A stretch of DNA of 64,000 bases from Nitrosomonas sp. JL21. Lineage in GTDB: Bacteria > Pseudomonadota > Gammaproteobacteria > Burkholderiales > Nitrosomonadaceae. The stretch lies in assembly GCF_009833095.1 (NCBI RefSeq), contig NZ_QRCB01000001.1, forward strand, positions 186,001 to 250,000, given 5' to 3'. Shown in pieces: positions 39,172-49,300 of the stretch. Each line of letters begins with the position of its first letter. Position 1 is the first letter of the stretch. The notes beneath the pieces are model-generated. The model ran no database searches. It was not told the origin of the DNA and was given only the letters and a program-made list of their open reading frames with translations. Both the position numbers and the translations under genes were made by a program.

Positions 39172-39752
39172 AGCTTGGGGAAGATGCGGTAAATGTGAAA
39201 ATTTCTAAATGACCGAACCGCCTATTTTTTCACGATTCGACACATCCGTTTAGAATAATTACGTTCTTTACGTTAGACTCATGAAGTAGATGCTTTATCC
39301 ATGATCATCGTTATGAAAATAAAACTGGAACAGGATGTGCAATCAAGTTTTAACGTCGCGCACGAGCGCGCAATGCTTGCTGCATGCGTAGTTCATGCAG
39401 TCCACGCGTAAGCGTCGGAACCGTCCAGGAATAGGTGATATCAGCTACAAGCGACGAATGATCTGCTTGCTCAGATGTGCGCGCAGGGAATTTCGCAAAA
39501 AGCAGCAGGGCAAAGCCGTAACCGCGCATTCGTTTTTGTAGACTATATGGCTATTTTTAGAGAATAAAAAAATTGCATGTCCGAGCACAAGCATTTTTCC
39601 TCCATTTTCCTGAGGAATTGCTGATCAATTCGGTGAGCGAAATGGAGCGAAAGGCGCACAGAACGAAGCAATAGGGATCCATCAATAAGATAGGCGGGGA
39701 AGTACCTCATAACGAAGCGATTTACTCATGTAGTCAAATCATTGTCGTTCCA
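39172..39752. other. 580-bp gap with no confident gene
   Basis: Between the J-domain gene and the NTF2-like gene. It holds one 59-codon minus-strand frame reported separately, and otherwise nothing I recognise: no tRNA, no insertion-sequence ends, no clear terminator. Confidence 0.4.
39350..39529 (-). CDS. Small ORF of 59 codons, possibly a gene remnant
   Basis: ATG 39529, stop TAA 39352-39350. The product begins MRGYGFALLLFAKF and ends HELRMQQALRARARR; the frame stays open only four codons further upstream. No ribosome site is seen. The basic end and lack of a start signal suggest the C-terminal remnant of a lost gene or a chance frame. Confidence 0.22.
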   Translation of the reverse strand: MRGYGFALLLFAKFPARTSEQADHSSLVADITYSWTVPTLTRGLHELRMQQALRARARR

Positions 39753-40118
39753 CTAACTTTCCGGCTTGCACACGGCAATATGCTTGATCAATCCGTTGGG
39801 CGTGAAAAATATTTGTTCCAACCCATGCCGTTCAATGCGTTTGCCAGTGGACGCGTTGGTGCCGGTCATGATAAAAGTGAACTCGGCGCCGTCATTGCCA
39901 ATATTGCGGTATTGCGATACTTCCCAGTGCGCATCCGAAAAACGGCCGAAGAATTCGATCATCATGGCGTGGATGGCGTCAACGCTGCGGTATTCGCCAA
40001 AAAATTCGGAGTGATAAGTAGCTTCTGTGTCGAATAAAACCTTGATGAGGGCGAGATCGTGCGCGTTCGATAATGCGACATAATGTTTTGCCAGCGCGAT
40101 TGGATCAAAGATATGCAT
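39753..40118 (-). CDS. NTF2/SnoaL-like domain protein
   Basis: 121 residues forming one NTF2-like cone fold: opening helix DPIALAKHYVALSNAHDLALIKVLF, the AIHAMMIEFFGRFSDAHWEV helix and three C-terminal strands (FTFIMTGTN, HGLEQIFF, IKHIAVCK). The family includes small cyclases, isomerases and binding proteins. Substrate cannot be told. It lies 3 bp after yaaA on the same strand, so the two are likely cotranscribed. Confidence 0.75.
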   Translation of the reverse strand: MHIFDPIALAKHYVALSNAHDLALIKVLFDTEATYHSEFFGEYRSVDAIHAMMIEFFGRFSDAHWEVSQYRNIGNDGAEFTFIMTGTNASTGKRIERHGLEQIFFTPNGLIKHIAVCKPES

Positions 40119-40121
40119 CAG

Positions 40122-40904
40122 TTAGCCCTGTTTTGATTCTGTGCGGATGAAGACCCACGCATTCGAGTCGCTATCGGCCGCGCTGAAGCGGTAACCGGCG
40201 ACATCAAAATGCTTTATCGCTTCGGGATCGGTCAATCGATGATGGATGATGTAACGACTCATCATGCCGCGGGCTTTCTTGGCAAAAAAACTGATGATTT
40301 TGTAAACGCCGTTCTTCTCATCCTTGAAAACGGGCGTGATAATGCGGGCGTTGAGTTTGGCGGGTTGGACGGCATGAAAGTATTCATTCGACGCCAAATT
40401 AATGAGGGTATCGTCTTTTTGCTTTTTCAGTGCCTGATTGAGCGCATCGGTGATGATGCTGTCCCAGAATTCATAGAGGTTGTTGCCGCGCGAATTCTTG
40501 AATTGCGTGCCCATTTCCAGCCGGTAGGGCTGCATCAGATCAAGTGGCCGCAGAACACCATATAAGCCGGACAGGATGCGCAGATGCTCTTGCGCAAACG
40601 ATAATTCGGCTGGCGTCATCGTCTCGGCATCCAGGCCGGTGTAGACATCGCCCTTGAAAGCCAGAATGGCTTGTTTGGCATTCTTTGGCGTGAATGGCCG
40701 CTGCCAGGCAAAATAACGGTTTGAATTCAGCAACGCGAGTTTGGGGCTGATCGACATCAGCTTGCCGATCTGATCGGGTTCCAGTTTTCTCAATGCATCG
40801 ATCAATTCGGCAGAATCATCGAGAAAATCCGGATGCGTGTGTTTTTCGGTGATCGGCGGTGTTTCGAAATCCAATGTCTTTGCAGGGGAGATGACGATAA
40901 TCAT
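40122..40904 (-). CDS. yaaA: Peroxide stress protein YaaA
   Basis: 260 residues of the YaaA/DUF328 family, which in E. coli lowers free iron and DNA damage during hydrogen peroxide stress. Diagnostic motifs are [15 protein letters not shown] at the start, [23 protein letters not shown] in the middle and [26 protein letters not shown] near 195-220. ATG 40904 is preferred to 40931 because AGGA lies 9 bases before it and the conserved family start is MIIVISPAK. Confidence 0.94.
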   Translation of the reverse strand: MIIVISPAKTLDFETPPITEKHTHPDFLDDSAELIDALRKLEPDQIGKLMSISPKLALLNSNRYFAWQRPFTPKNAKQAILAFKGDVYTGLDAETMTPAELSFAQEHLRILSGLYGVLRPLDLMQPYRLEMGTQFKNSRGNNLYEFWDSIITDALNQALKKQKDDTLINLASNEYFHAVQPAKLNARIITPVFKDEKNGVYKIISFFAKKARGMMSRYIIHHRLTDPEAIKHFDVAGYRFSAADSDSNAWVFIRTESKQG

Positions 40905-41072
40905 GGATAGATCCTGACATAAAAAATACAAAAAATGGTATCAGATTAAAGTTCGCAATGGGAAATAGGCTCAAGCGTCTTCAGTACTTGTATTCGTGCA
41001 TTCAATCCCCAGATACTTTTTCCTGATGGGGCATTGGGCGCGGGCATTTTTTGTTAATCACAGGAGCAAAAC

Positions 41073-42545
41073 ATGTTGAGTTTCCGGAAATTTTTTATAC
41101 TGGCGGTCATGCTGTTGATGCCGATTCCGGTATTGGCGCAGGAGGATGGCGTGGAAAGTCTGCGCCAGACCAGCAAAGCGTTTGCGAATGTCGCACGTAA
41201 AGTATCTCCTTCGGTCGTTCTGATCCAAGTCGAGGATGAAGTGAAGCGCGGCAAGCAGCAGAATCCGCTTGGACTTCCTTTCGGCGAAGGAGAATGGCCA
41301 TTCGGCGATGATTTATTGAAGCGTTTTTTTGGCGATAAATTCCCTGATTTTCCCCGCTTCAATGCGCCTGGCGATCAACGTCCCGCGATGGGGCAAGGTT
41401 CCGGGTTCGTTTTTCAGCCCAGAGATAAGAAACTCGTCAACAAAACTTATATTCTCACCAACAATCATGTGGTTGAGGGTGCCGGCAAAATTCGCGTCAA
41501 GTTCTATGACGGGCGTGAGTTTGACGCAAAAATCAAAGGCACTGATCCGAAATCGGATATTGCCGTGATCGAGATCGATGCCCGTGGCATGCCGGCCGTG
41601 CGGTTGGGCGATTATGACCAGCTGGAAGTGGGTGAATGGGTGGTGGCCATTGGTAATCCTTTTGGTTTGAGTCATACGCTGACAGTCGGCGTCGTCAGCG
41701 CCAAAGGCAGAACCACGCTCGGTATCAGCGATTATGAAGACTTCATCCAGACCGATGCGGCGATCAATCCGGGAAATTCCGGCGGTCCGCTGGCGAACCT
41801 GGATGGCGAAGTGATTGGCATGAATACGGCCATTTTTAGCCGTAGTGGCGGTTATATGGGCATCGGTTTCGCTATTCCGATCAATCTCGTGGAGCGTATA
41901 GCCAGCCAACTGATCGAACAAGGCGAAGTGGTGCGCGGTTATCTTGGCATCATGATCCAACCGCTGACGCCCGATCTTGCCAAATCGTTCGATCTCAAGA
42001 ATGAGCAAGGTATCTTGATCGCTCAGGTGACCAAAAACTCTCCGGCCGCGAAAGCGGGCCTGAAAGCGGGTGACGTGATTCTGAGTTATCAAGGCCGGTC
42101 TGCCGGCGATGTCGGCGATTTCCGCAATCAAATAGCGCTCGTGCAACCGGGCAGCCAGATCAAGTTTGAAATTTTCCGCGATGGAAAGCCGCGCACGATC
42201 ACCGTCAAAGTCGAAAAAATGACCGACAGTAAAGCTGCAGCGGTTGCGCAAGAACCGGCGCAATTCGCTGAAAAGCTTGGTTTGACGGTACAGACGATTA
42301 CGCCCGAGCTGGCCCGGCAACTGGATGTGAAGGCGAACGAAGGCGTTCTGGTGACGGAAGTAGCTTCCGGTTCGATTGCCGCAATGGCGGATATCAATCG
42401 TGGCAGCGTGATACTGGAAGCGAACCGCAAAAAGGTCAATACGGCTGCTGAGTTCAACCAAGCTGTAAAGAGCGTTTCCGGTAAGATTCTGTTATTGGTG
42501 CGCGAAAATGACGTGTCGCGCTATGTAGTGTTGAGCGGACGTTGA
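41073..42545 (+). CDS. mucD: Periplasmic Deg/HtrA-family serine protease
   Basis: 490 residues. Signal peptide of about 22 residues (cut after VLA). The trypsin-like domain has the triad His132 (TNNHVV), Asp162 (KSDIAV) and Ser236 (GNSGGPL); two PDZ domains follow (about 290-380 and 400-485). It degrades misfolded envelope proteins. Length and two PDZ domains fit DegP/MucD/DegQ, so the symbol is approximate. ATG 41073 follows CAGGAG at 41060-41065, a good ribosome site. Confidence 0.92.
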   Translation: MLSFRKFFILAVMLLMPIPVLAQEDGVESLRQTSKAFANVARKVSPSVVLIQVEDEVKRGKQQNPLGLPFGEGEWPFGDDLLKRFFGDKFPDFPRFNAPGDQRPAMGQGSGFVFQPRDKKLVNKTYILTNNHVVEGAGKIRVKFYDGREFDAKIKGTDPKSDIAVIEIDARGMPAVRLGDYDQLEVGEWVVAIGNPFGLSHTLTVGVVSAKGRTTLGISDYEDFIQTDAAINPGNSGGPLANLDGEVIGMNTAIFSRSGGYMGIGFAIPINLVERIASQLIEQGEVVRGYLGIMIQPLTPDLAKSFDLKNEQGILIAQVTKNSPAAKAGLKAGDVILSYQGRSAGDVGDFRNQIALVQPGSQIKFEIFRDGKPRTITVKVEKMTDSKAAAVAQEPAQFAEKLGLTVQTITPELARQLDVKANEGVLVTEVASGSIAAMADINRGSVILEANRKKVNTAAEFNQAVKSVSGKILLLVRENDVSRYVVLSGR

Positions 42546-42717
42546 TTGCGCAGCGGCAGTGATTCCGGCGAATAGCAACTCAGCGGCAAAAAGGGCGGGG
42601 TGATCGTGTAGGCATCCGCTCATCCCTTCTTCTCATTGGAGCGTCGGTATCATCGGTATTTGAGGCTCTGGTTTTATGCTGTATGCTCCGCAGGATTTGA
42701 TAACAAATAGCTCCAGA

Positions 42718-43915
42718 ATGACCATGACCATCGCTCCCGGCATTCTCGCGTTGCATGCGCAAATGCGACGCTGGCGCAGACATATCCATCAATATCCGGA
42801 AATCGCCTTCGAAGAATCTGCAACCGCCCAGTTGATTGCCGAGCAGTTACGCCGGGCCGGCATCGAAGTTCATCAGGGTTTTGCTGGAACCGGCGTGATC
42901 GGTGTCTTGCGTCGTGGCAATAGCACCAACAGCACCAACAGTATCGCGCTGCGCGCCGATATGGATGCTTTATTTATCCAGGAGCAAAATCAGTTCGACT
43001 ATGCGTCTCGTCATCCCGGCAAGGATGCACGCCTGCGGCCATGATGGTCATAGCGCCATGCTGCTTGGTGCGGCTCATTATCTCGCCAGTCAGGGGCGCT
43101 TTGAGGGGACGGTGTATTTCATTTTTCAACCGGCGGAAGAATGCCGGGCCGGTGCTCATCAAATGATCAACGACGGATTGTTTGAGCAATTCCCGGCGCA
43201 ACGGGTATTCGGCATGCATAATTTTCCCGATGTTCCGGCCGGGCATTTCGCCGTCAGGCCCGGCCCGATGATGGCATCGTTCGATTGCTTCGAAATCACG
43301 CTCAGCGGTCAGGCCACTCATGCCGCGATGCCGCATTCCGGTAACGATGTGCTGGTTGCCGCCGCCTATCTGGTCACACAATTGCAAACCATCGTCAGCC
43401 GCCAGATCGATCCAGCCGATGCAGCCGTGGTCAGTGTTACGCAAATTCACGGCGGCAATACCTGGAACGCTCTGCCAGATTCCGCAGTGGTACGAGGAAC
43501 CTTCCGCAGCTTTAAAAATGCCGTGCGCGAACAATTGGAAAATGCAATTCGTCATGTGGCCGAGAGTATCGTGCAAGGTTTCAGACTTCACGCCGACATC
43601 CTGTTTAACCCCGAAAACCCGGGTTATCCGGTTACCATCAACAGCCAAGATGAAACCGCCAGCGCCATCCGCGCTGCTACCGCTGTCGTCGGCGAGCAAT
43701 GCGTCAATATCGCACCAACCCCCAGTATGGGTGCCGAAGACTTCGCTTTCATGCTGCAACAAAAACCGGGCTGTTACATCTGGATCGGCAACGGCAACTC
43801 GCAAGGTAGTTGTCTATTGCATAACCCGAACTACGATTTTAACGATGACATTCTGCCGCTCGGCGCGGCGTATTGGGTTCGACTGGTGGAGGGTGAGTTA
43901 CCAGAGTATGAGTAG
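42718..43915 (+). pseudogene. M20-family amidohydrolase (hippurate hydrolase-like), frameshifted
   Basis: Two overlapping frames together make one M20D peptidase. The first (42718-43044) covers the N-terminus to IALRADMDAL...YASRHPGK; the second (to 43915) resumes at MHACGHDGHSAMLLGAA with the metal-binding Cys-x-His, FIFQPAEE and the C-terminal SMGAEDFAFML. The join is at 43021-43026, where AAGGATG should read AAGATG: one extra G shifts the frame. Family members hydrolyse N-acyl amino acids or hippurate. The rest of the sequence looks conserved, so this is either a very recent inactivation or a sequencing error. Confidence 0.8.
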
Positions 43916-43974
43916 AATATCTATGCGGTGCTAGTTGAAAATCCTTCGTGACTGAAAATTAAAGAGAATTAGGG

Positions 43975-44367
43975 TTATAGATTTTGCGTTTGATAGAGTT
44001 TAACGCCAAGGATTTGGCTCAACATCAGGAAGTGCTTGTCGAGTGAAAATACGTCGCAGCCATTTTCTTTTGCATTTTGCGCAATGATGAGATCGGGAAT
44101 ACCGATGCCGTTTGATCCGGATTTTAAGCACAACCATTGCGATTCAATAATATCGCCCCAATCAATTTTCAAAGGCATTTGTTTAATTTCGTTCAATAGC
44201 TTGATGACCTTGACTTGGCCCTTCAGTTTCAAGAAAGGAATCAATTCAGCCAGAATCAAGTCATTGGTTACGATAACGTTTAGGTCAATCAGAACATCCA
44301 ATTCGGCCGATTGATTACCGGATCGGAAATAATCGATCCAAACCGATGTATCGACCAGCACCAACAT
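43975..44367 (-). CDS. vapC: PIN-domain toxin VapC
   Basis: 130-residue PIN ribonuclease. The four acidic residues are in DTSVWIDYF (Asp6), LAELIP (Glu42), IGIPDLIIA (Asp90) and FSLDKHF (Asp108). VapC toxins cleave tRNA or rRNA and are held inactive by VapB. Its ATG shares one base with the vapB stop (TAATG), so the antitoxin is made first and translation is coupled. Confidence 0.9.
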   Translation of the reverse strand: MLVLVDTSVWIDYFRSGNQSAELDVLIDLNVIVTNDLILAELIPFLKLKGQVKVIKLLNEIKQMPLKIDWGDIIESQWLCLKSGSNGIGIPDLIIAQNAKENGCDVFSLDKHFLMLSQILGVKLYQTQNL

Positions 44368-44561
44368 TACCGGCGTGCTCGAATGCTATCAAGATCGATA
44401 TCCAACTCGATCTTCCCTTTGAATTGCTTCAACTCGGCAATTTTTGCTCTCCGCACTAATTCCTCCAAAGCCAACACGATCACCGCCGTTTTAGTTTCAG
44501 CTTGAGTGACGCGCATTGCTTCGCTCAGCAGCTGTTCGGGTAAATCTAACGTAGTTCTCAT
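44367..44561 (-). CDS. vapB: VapB-type antitoxin
   Basis: 64 residues. The N-terminal MRTTLDLPEQLLSEAMRVT is a ribbon-helix-helix DNA-binding unit, as in type II TA antitoxins of the VapB/DUF2191 group, and the C-terminal KIELDIDLDSIRARR should wrap the toxin. It should repress its own promoter with VapC. GAGGA lies 7 bases before the start on the minus strand. Confidence 0.88.
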   Translation of the reverse strand: MRTTLDLPEQLLSEAMRVTQAETKTAVIVLALEELVRRAKIAELKQFKGKIELDIDLDSIRARR

Positions 44562-44663
44562 GATGTTTCCTCCTGCAATGCATAAGAGTGTAGGGAGTTA
44601 TGCATATCGAATCAAGACCGATTATTTGATTTAACTGTCTGTGAAGAGTGAGAGTCATCAGCT

Positions 44664-44708
44664 GATTGATGTACCTCCTTGCAGTCGGCACATCCTACCG
44701 GGTTACCG
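44664..44708. repeat. REP-like palindromic repeat, copy 1
   Basis: 45 bp beginning GATTGATGTACCTCCTTG, with arms GATGTACC and GGCACATC (one G-T pair) that can form an 8-bp hairpin. Copy 2 at 45386 is nearly identical in the same orientation. It contains the stop codon of the ParE-like toxin gene (44703-44705). Confidence 0.7.
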
Positions 44709-44999
44709 TGCTCTTGGCCAATGACTGGGATTGCGAGCATCGTGCAAAACGGCCAAAACATATATCAAGTCATGGCGCACGACATAAAACAAACCATAAG
44801 GAAAGCGAGGAAGGAGCGCGCGATGCACTTTGGGGATGACTTCTGCATAAAGCAAGGGGGCTTGTTCCAGGCGTTTTAGTTGTAGCTCAATAGCAGCGAT
44901 AAACTCTTCGCCTAGCCCGGGGTGTTGCGTTTCATACCAGGTGCGAGCTTCACCAATTTCCCGCACTACCCGCGCGGAAAATTTCAAACGGAACGCCAT
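44703..44999 (-). CDS. ParE/RelE-family toxin
   Basis: 98 residues of the RelE/ParE fold: opening FRLKFSARVVREIGEARTWY, central LLYAEVIPKVHRALLPRFPYGLFY and end VLAVLHDARNPSHW, all diagnostic. ParE-type members poison gyrase and RelE-type members cut mRNA; the ending DARNP fits the ParE side. It overlaps the upstream antitoxin gene by 16 bp. The final codons lie inside a REP-like repeat. Confidence 0.9.
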   Translation of the reverse strand: MAFRLKFSARVVREIGEARTWYETQHPGLGEEFIAAIELQLKRLEQAPLLYAEVIPKVHRALLPRFPYGLFYVVRHDLIYVLAVLHDARNPSHWPRAR

Positions 45000-45217
45000 G
45001 AACCATCATTCAGGTGCAATTTGACTTGCTCCCAGGAAAACCCGGCATCCGGATTTTCCTCGAATTCCGCCAAACGAGCCTCCAGTTCGGCTTTTAGCTC
45101 GGGTGATATTTCAACGGCTTCCGGTACGGCCGCAACGCTATCCCAAATGAGCTCAACGAGGCGGATGCGCTCCTGCACCGGTAATTGAAGAATGTCGGCA
45201 ATGGAAATATTTTTCAT
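44984..45217 (-). CDS. Addiction-module antitoxin (TIGR02574-like)
   Basis: 77 residues beginning MKNISIADILQLPVQERIRLVELIWDSVA, with the ELEARLAEFEENPDAGFSWEQVK end shared by the 'putative addiction module component' family. These small helical proteins neutralise ParE/RelE-like toxins encoded immediately downstream, as here. Confidence 0.88.
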   Translation of the reverse strand: MKNISIADILQLPVQERIRLVELIWDSVAAVPEAVEISPELKAELEARLAEFEENPDAGFSWEQVKLHLNDGSWRSV

Positions 45218-45385
45218 GGCAATGATTGTACGCTATAAAAATGTTAGTACTGCAAGCAATTGTTTAGATGAAAATTGTCTCGTTATTATCCGACAGTCCG
45301 GTGGGTATAACCGCCTGTACCGCCATTATCATCGCCACCGTCACGAGTAGGGTGCAATAACCGCAGAGCATTGCACCATTTTTCC

Positions 45386-45428
45386 GATTGATGTGCCTCC
45401 TTGGGTCGGCACATCCTACCGGCTACCG
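45386..45428. repeat. REP-like palindromic repeat, copy 2
   Basis: 43 bp, GATTGATGTGCCTCCTTG at the left end, arms GATGTGCC/GGCACATC pairing perfectly over 8 bp. It lies 7 bp past the stop of the HNH gene and in the same orientation as copy 1. REP elements of this kind usually sit behind genes and are spread by a dedicated (RAYT) transposase, which is not in the window. Confidence 0.7.
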
Positions 45429-45435
45429 CGCATAG

Positions 45436-46202
45436 TTAGGTCCGTTTGGGTGTATAGAGTGGAGATGCTTGGTCATGCTGTTGTAGCCACTCAGAATAGC
45501 CGTCGAGCGCGGAGCCAGCGACATTGAGTGTGTATTCGACACCGAAAACGGCTAGACAAAAGTAAAGTTCTCCCTGCTCAGTGCCAAAGAAGTCGAACTC
45601 GTTGAGACACTGAAAAGACTGACCAGACTCATCGGTGTGTTTGTGGTTGGCGTCGTAGATGACACGCTGATGAAAAAGCCAATGTTGGCCGGATCCCAAT
45701 CGCGCAGAGGATCAAGCTGTGACTCGTCAATCATGGGGTCGAGGGGATGGTTGGCGGCGAGTAGCTGGAAGGCCATCGCCTCTAAAGCAACCTTCGCAAG
45801 AAACCGACTCATCAAGTGGTCGTCTGGGCGGGGTCGGTCGGTAGGAAACATCAACTCGCCAGCGCCCATACTGGCCACCGAATCCCAATGCTCAGTTGGC
45901 ACCCGGACAACAGTAGAACCGTCCTCCTCTCGAACCAGTTCTACGATGACATTGGGCCGGAGTATCGCTTTCTGAGAGGGAACGTTCCCCTTCTTGTTGG
46001 GTATCGCCTGCTGAAAGCGTAGAGAACGGAAATGGCCGGTGTCCAAGACGGGCTTTTCAATCTTTCGGGCGAAGTAGTTGTTACATCCACCACAAACGAT
46101 TCCAGGTGGCAGCGTATGGCTGCGATTGCCGAGTGACTCGGGCAAAATATGCTCAGTGCTGCGTGAATTGTCCGAAGTCTGTTTGCAGAAAATGCATCGC
46201 AT
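45436..46202 (-). pseudogene. HNH endonuclease-like protein, frameshifted
   Basis: Frame one begins MRCIFCKQ at 46202 and has the zinc-ribbon/HNH signature: CIFC, STEHILPESLGN, then CGGCNNYFARKIEKP. It runs to ...DWDPANIGFF and then goes out of frame near 45680. The second frame picks up with HQRVIYDANHKHTDESGQSF and ends at 45436. A run of five T on the minus strand would need six to join them. Without repair the protein lacks its last 80 or so residues. The start could be slightly upstream. Function unknown; related genes often occur with defence and mobile genes. Confidence 0.65.
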
Positions 46203-46380
46203 CTCAGGAAAGACCCAATTAGAATTAGACGTCCGAAATGACGCAATATAATGCATCATCAATTAAATTTACTTTGTAAATTAACATGCTACCTTCTTTC
46301 CACTTATTAAAATGCATCAATTCTTTTTTGATCATATTTTACTGACTTCATAAGTCAGCAAGAAATTACTTTTAAGCCAT

Positions 46381-49300
46381 TCACCCCAACTTCTGCATCA
46401 ATTCCTTAATCCGCATCACCCGCTGATTCACATCCTCGATTTTGATCTGAATTTTCAACCGATCCTGGCCGGAGAGCGAGTATTCGCGGCTGCTCTGGAT
46501 CAGTTGGATGATTTTGAGCGGGTCGATCGGTGGGTTCGGGATGAACTGCACCTGGATGCTGTCGGTGCTGGCGTCGATGCGGATGATGCCGAGCGGCTTG
46601 GCCGCGATGCGCAGGCGGTGGCAGTCGAGCAGGGCGCGGGCCGGGTTGGGCAGCAGGCCGAAACGGTCGATCAGTTCGCGCTGCATGTCGTCGAGCTGGT
46701 CGTCATCGTTGCAGTTGGCCATGCGCTTGTACAGCACCAGGCGTTCGTGGATGTCGTGGCAGTAGTCTTCCGGCAGCAGCGCGGGCACGTGCAGGTTGAT
46801 TTCAGTGGCAACGCCGAGCGGGTGCTGCATGTCGGGTTCCTTGCCCTGTTTCAGTGACTGAATAGCGGTGTCAAGCATGGTGCTGTACAGGCTGAAGCCG
46901 ATCTCCTGCATTTCGCCGCTTTGCGATTCGCTCAGCACCGCGCCGGCACCACGGATTTCCAGGTCGTGCATCGCCAGATAAAAGCCGGAGCCGAGTTCTT
47001 CCATCGCCTGGATCGCTTCCAGGCGCTTTTTCGCCTGCGCGCCAAGCGCTTCTTCCGGTGGCGTCAGCAAGTAAGCATACGCTTGATGGTGCGAACGCCC
47101 GACTCGGCCGCGCAACTGGTGCAACTGCGCCAGGCCGAATTTGTGCGCGTTGTTGATGATGATCGTGTTGGCGCTCGGAATGTCGATGCCGGTTTCGATG
47201 ATCGTGGTGCACAACAGAATGTTGAATCGCTGCTGGTAGAAGTCGCGCATGACGTATTCCAATTCGCGCTCCGGCATCTGCCCGTGGGCGATGTTGATGC
47301 GCGCTTCCGGCAGCAAACTGGTGAGTTTTTCTTGCATCAGTTGAATGGTGCTGACTTCGTTATGCAGAAAATAGATCTGTCCGCCGCGCTTCAATTCGCG
47401 TAGACAGGCTTCGCGGATGATACCCATCGAAAAGCCGCTGACAAAGGTGCGAATCGCCAGGCGGCGCTGCGGTGCGGTGGCAATGATCGAGAAATCGCGC
47501 AAACCTTCGAGCGACATCGCCAGCGTGCGCGGAATCGGCGTGGCGGTCAGCGTTAGCACGTCGACCTCGGCGCGCAGTTTTTTGAGTTGCTCCTTTTGAC
47601 GGACGCCGAAGCGGTGTTCCTCGTCGATAATCACCAAGCCCAGGTTTTTGAAGTGCACATCCTTTTGAATCAATTTGTGCGTACCGATGATGATGTCGAT
47701 GTCGCCTCTGGCCAGCCCTTCGATGGCCTGGGTTTGCTCCTTGGCGGAACGGAAGCGCGACAGCTCGGCGATTTTGACCGGCCATTGGTCGGCAATCAGC
47801 CCAAAGCGATCGGAAAAATTCTGGAAATGTTGCTCTGCCAGCAATGTGGTGGGCACCAGCACAGCGACTTGTTTGCCATCGGCGACAGCAATGAAAGCTG
47901 CGCGCAACGCCACTTCAGTCTTACCGAAGCCGACGTCGCCGCAAATGAGGCGATCCATCGGCTTGCCGGAGGTCAGATCCTCGATCACCGCTTTGATTGC
48001 GGCGGCCTGATCGGCTGTTTCCTCGAAACCGAACCCCTCGGCGAAAGCGTCGTAATCATGCTGCTGTAACGTAAATGTGTGACCTTCGCGGGCCGCGCGC
48101 TGGGCGTACAGATTCAGCAATTCCGCCGCGGTATCGCGCACCTGCTGCATCGCCTTGCGCTTGGCTTTGTCCCACTGGCTGCTGCCCAATTTGTGCAACG
48201 GCGCAGATTCCGACGCAGCGCCGCTGTAGCGGCCGATCAGATAAAGCTGTGAAACCGGCACGTACAGTTTGTCGCCACCTTCGTATTCCAGAGACAGAAA
48301 TTCGCTCAGCTCACCCGGCTCACCTTCGCCGACATCCATGCTGACCAGGCCGAGATAGCGCCCGATGCCGTGCTGCTCGTGCACGACCGGATCGCCGGGT
48401 TTGATTTCCGATAGATCGCGCAGAATGTTATCGGTCGAAGTGGCGGATTTGCGCGATTCGCGTTCGCGGCGGCCGTGCACGTGCGTGGCGTACAGCTCGC
48501 TTTCGGTGATCACCGCGAACCGATCCGCGTCATCGACAAAGCCGGTATACAGCGGTGCGACGCCGAGCATGAAGAATTGCGTGCTGCTTAGGAACGCCGC
48601 GTAATCCTCGCAGATCGTCGGACGCAGACCATATTGATGCAGATATTCGGCGATCAGCTCGCGCCGCCCCAAGCTTTCTGCCAATAGTAGGATGCGACCA
48701 CCTGCCAGGGAAAATTCAGCCGTAAAGGCCGCAAGTTTTTCCAGTGGATTCTCTGCGTGCCGATTGACCTGAACAGAAGGGAGTGTGTGCGTGTGCTTGG
48801 GCGCAGCAAGCTTTGATTCTTGCGCGGCAGGCAGAATCTCAATCCGGGCATAAGGCTTTAATTGACCAAAAAAGCCATCGCTGGTCAGGAACAGTTCGGT
48901 GGGCGGTAGCAACGGACGTTCCATATCGCCGCGCAATAATTGATAACGCGACTGAGTATCGCGCCAGAATTCATCGATGACCGGACGAACGTCATGGTGC
49001 AGGCACAGCACTGTGTTGTCTGGCAGATAATCGAACACTGTGGCCGTTTGGTCGAAGAACAGCGGCAGATAATACTCGATGCCCGCAGGCGTCAAGCCCT
49101 TGCTGATATCCTTGTAAATCTGTTTTTTGGTCGGATCGCCCTCGAATTTTTCGCGGAACTTGCCACGAAAAGTGGTGCGGCCGGCTTCATCCAGTGGAAA
49201 TTCACGCGCCGGCAACAGGCGGATTTCCTTGACTGGGTAGATGCTGCGCTGCGTATCGACATCGAATGTGCGTATTGTGTCGATTTCATTATCCAGCAGA

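Noticed and set aside
41313-42461. 382-codon minus-strand frame
   Set aside because: Antisense shadow of the Deg protease gene, no family features.
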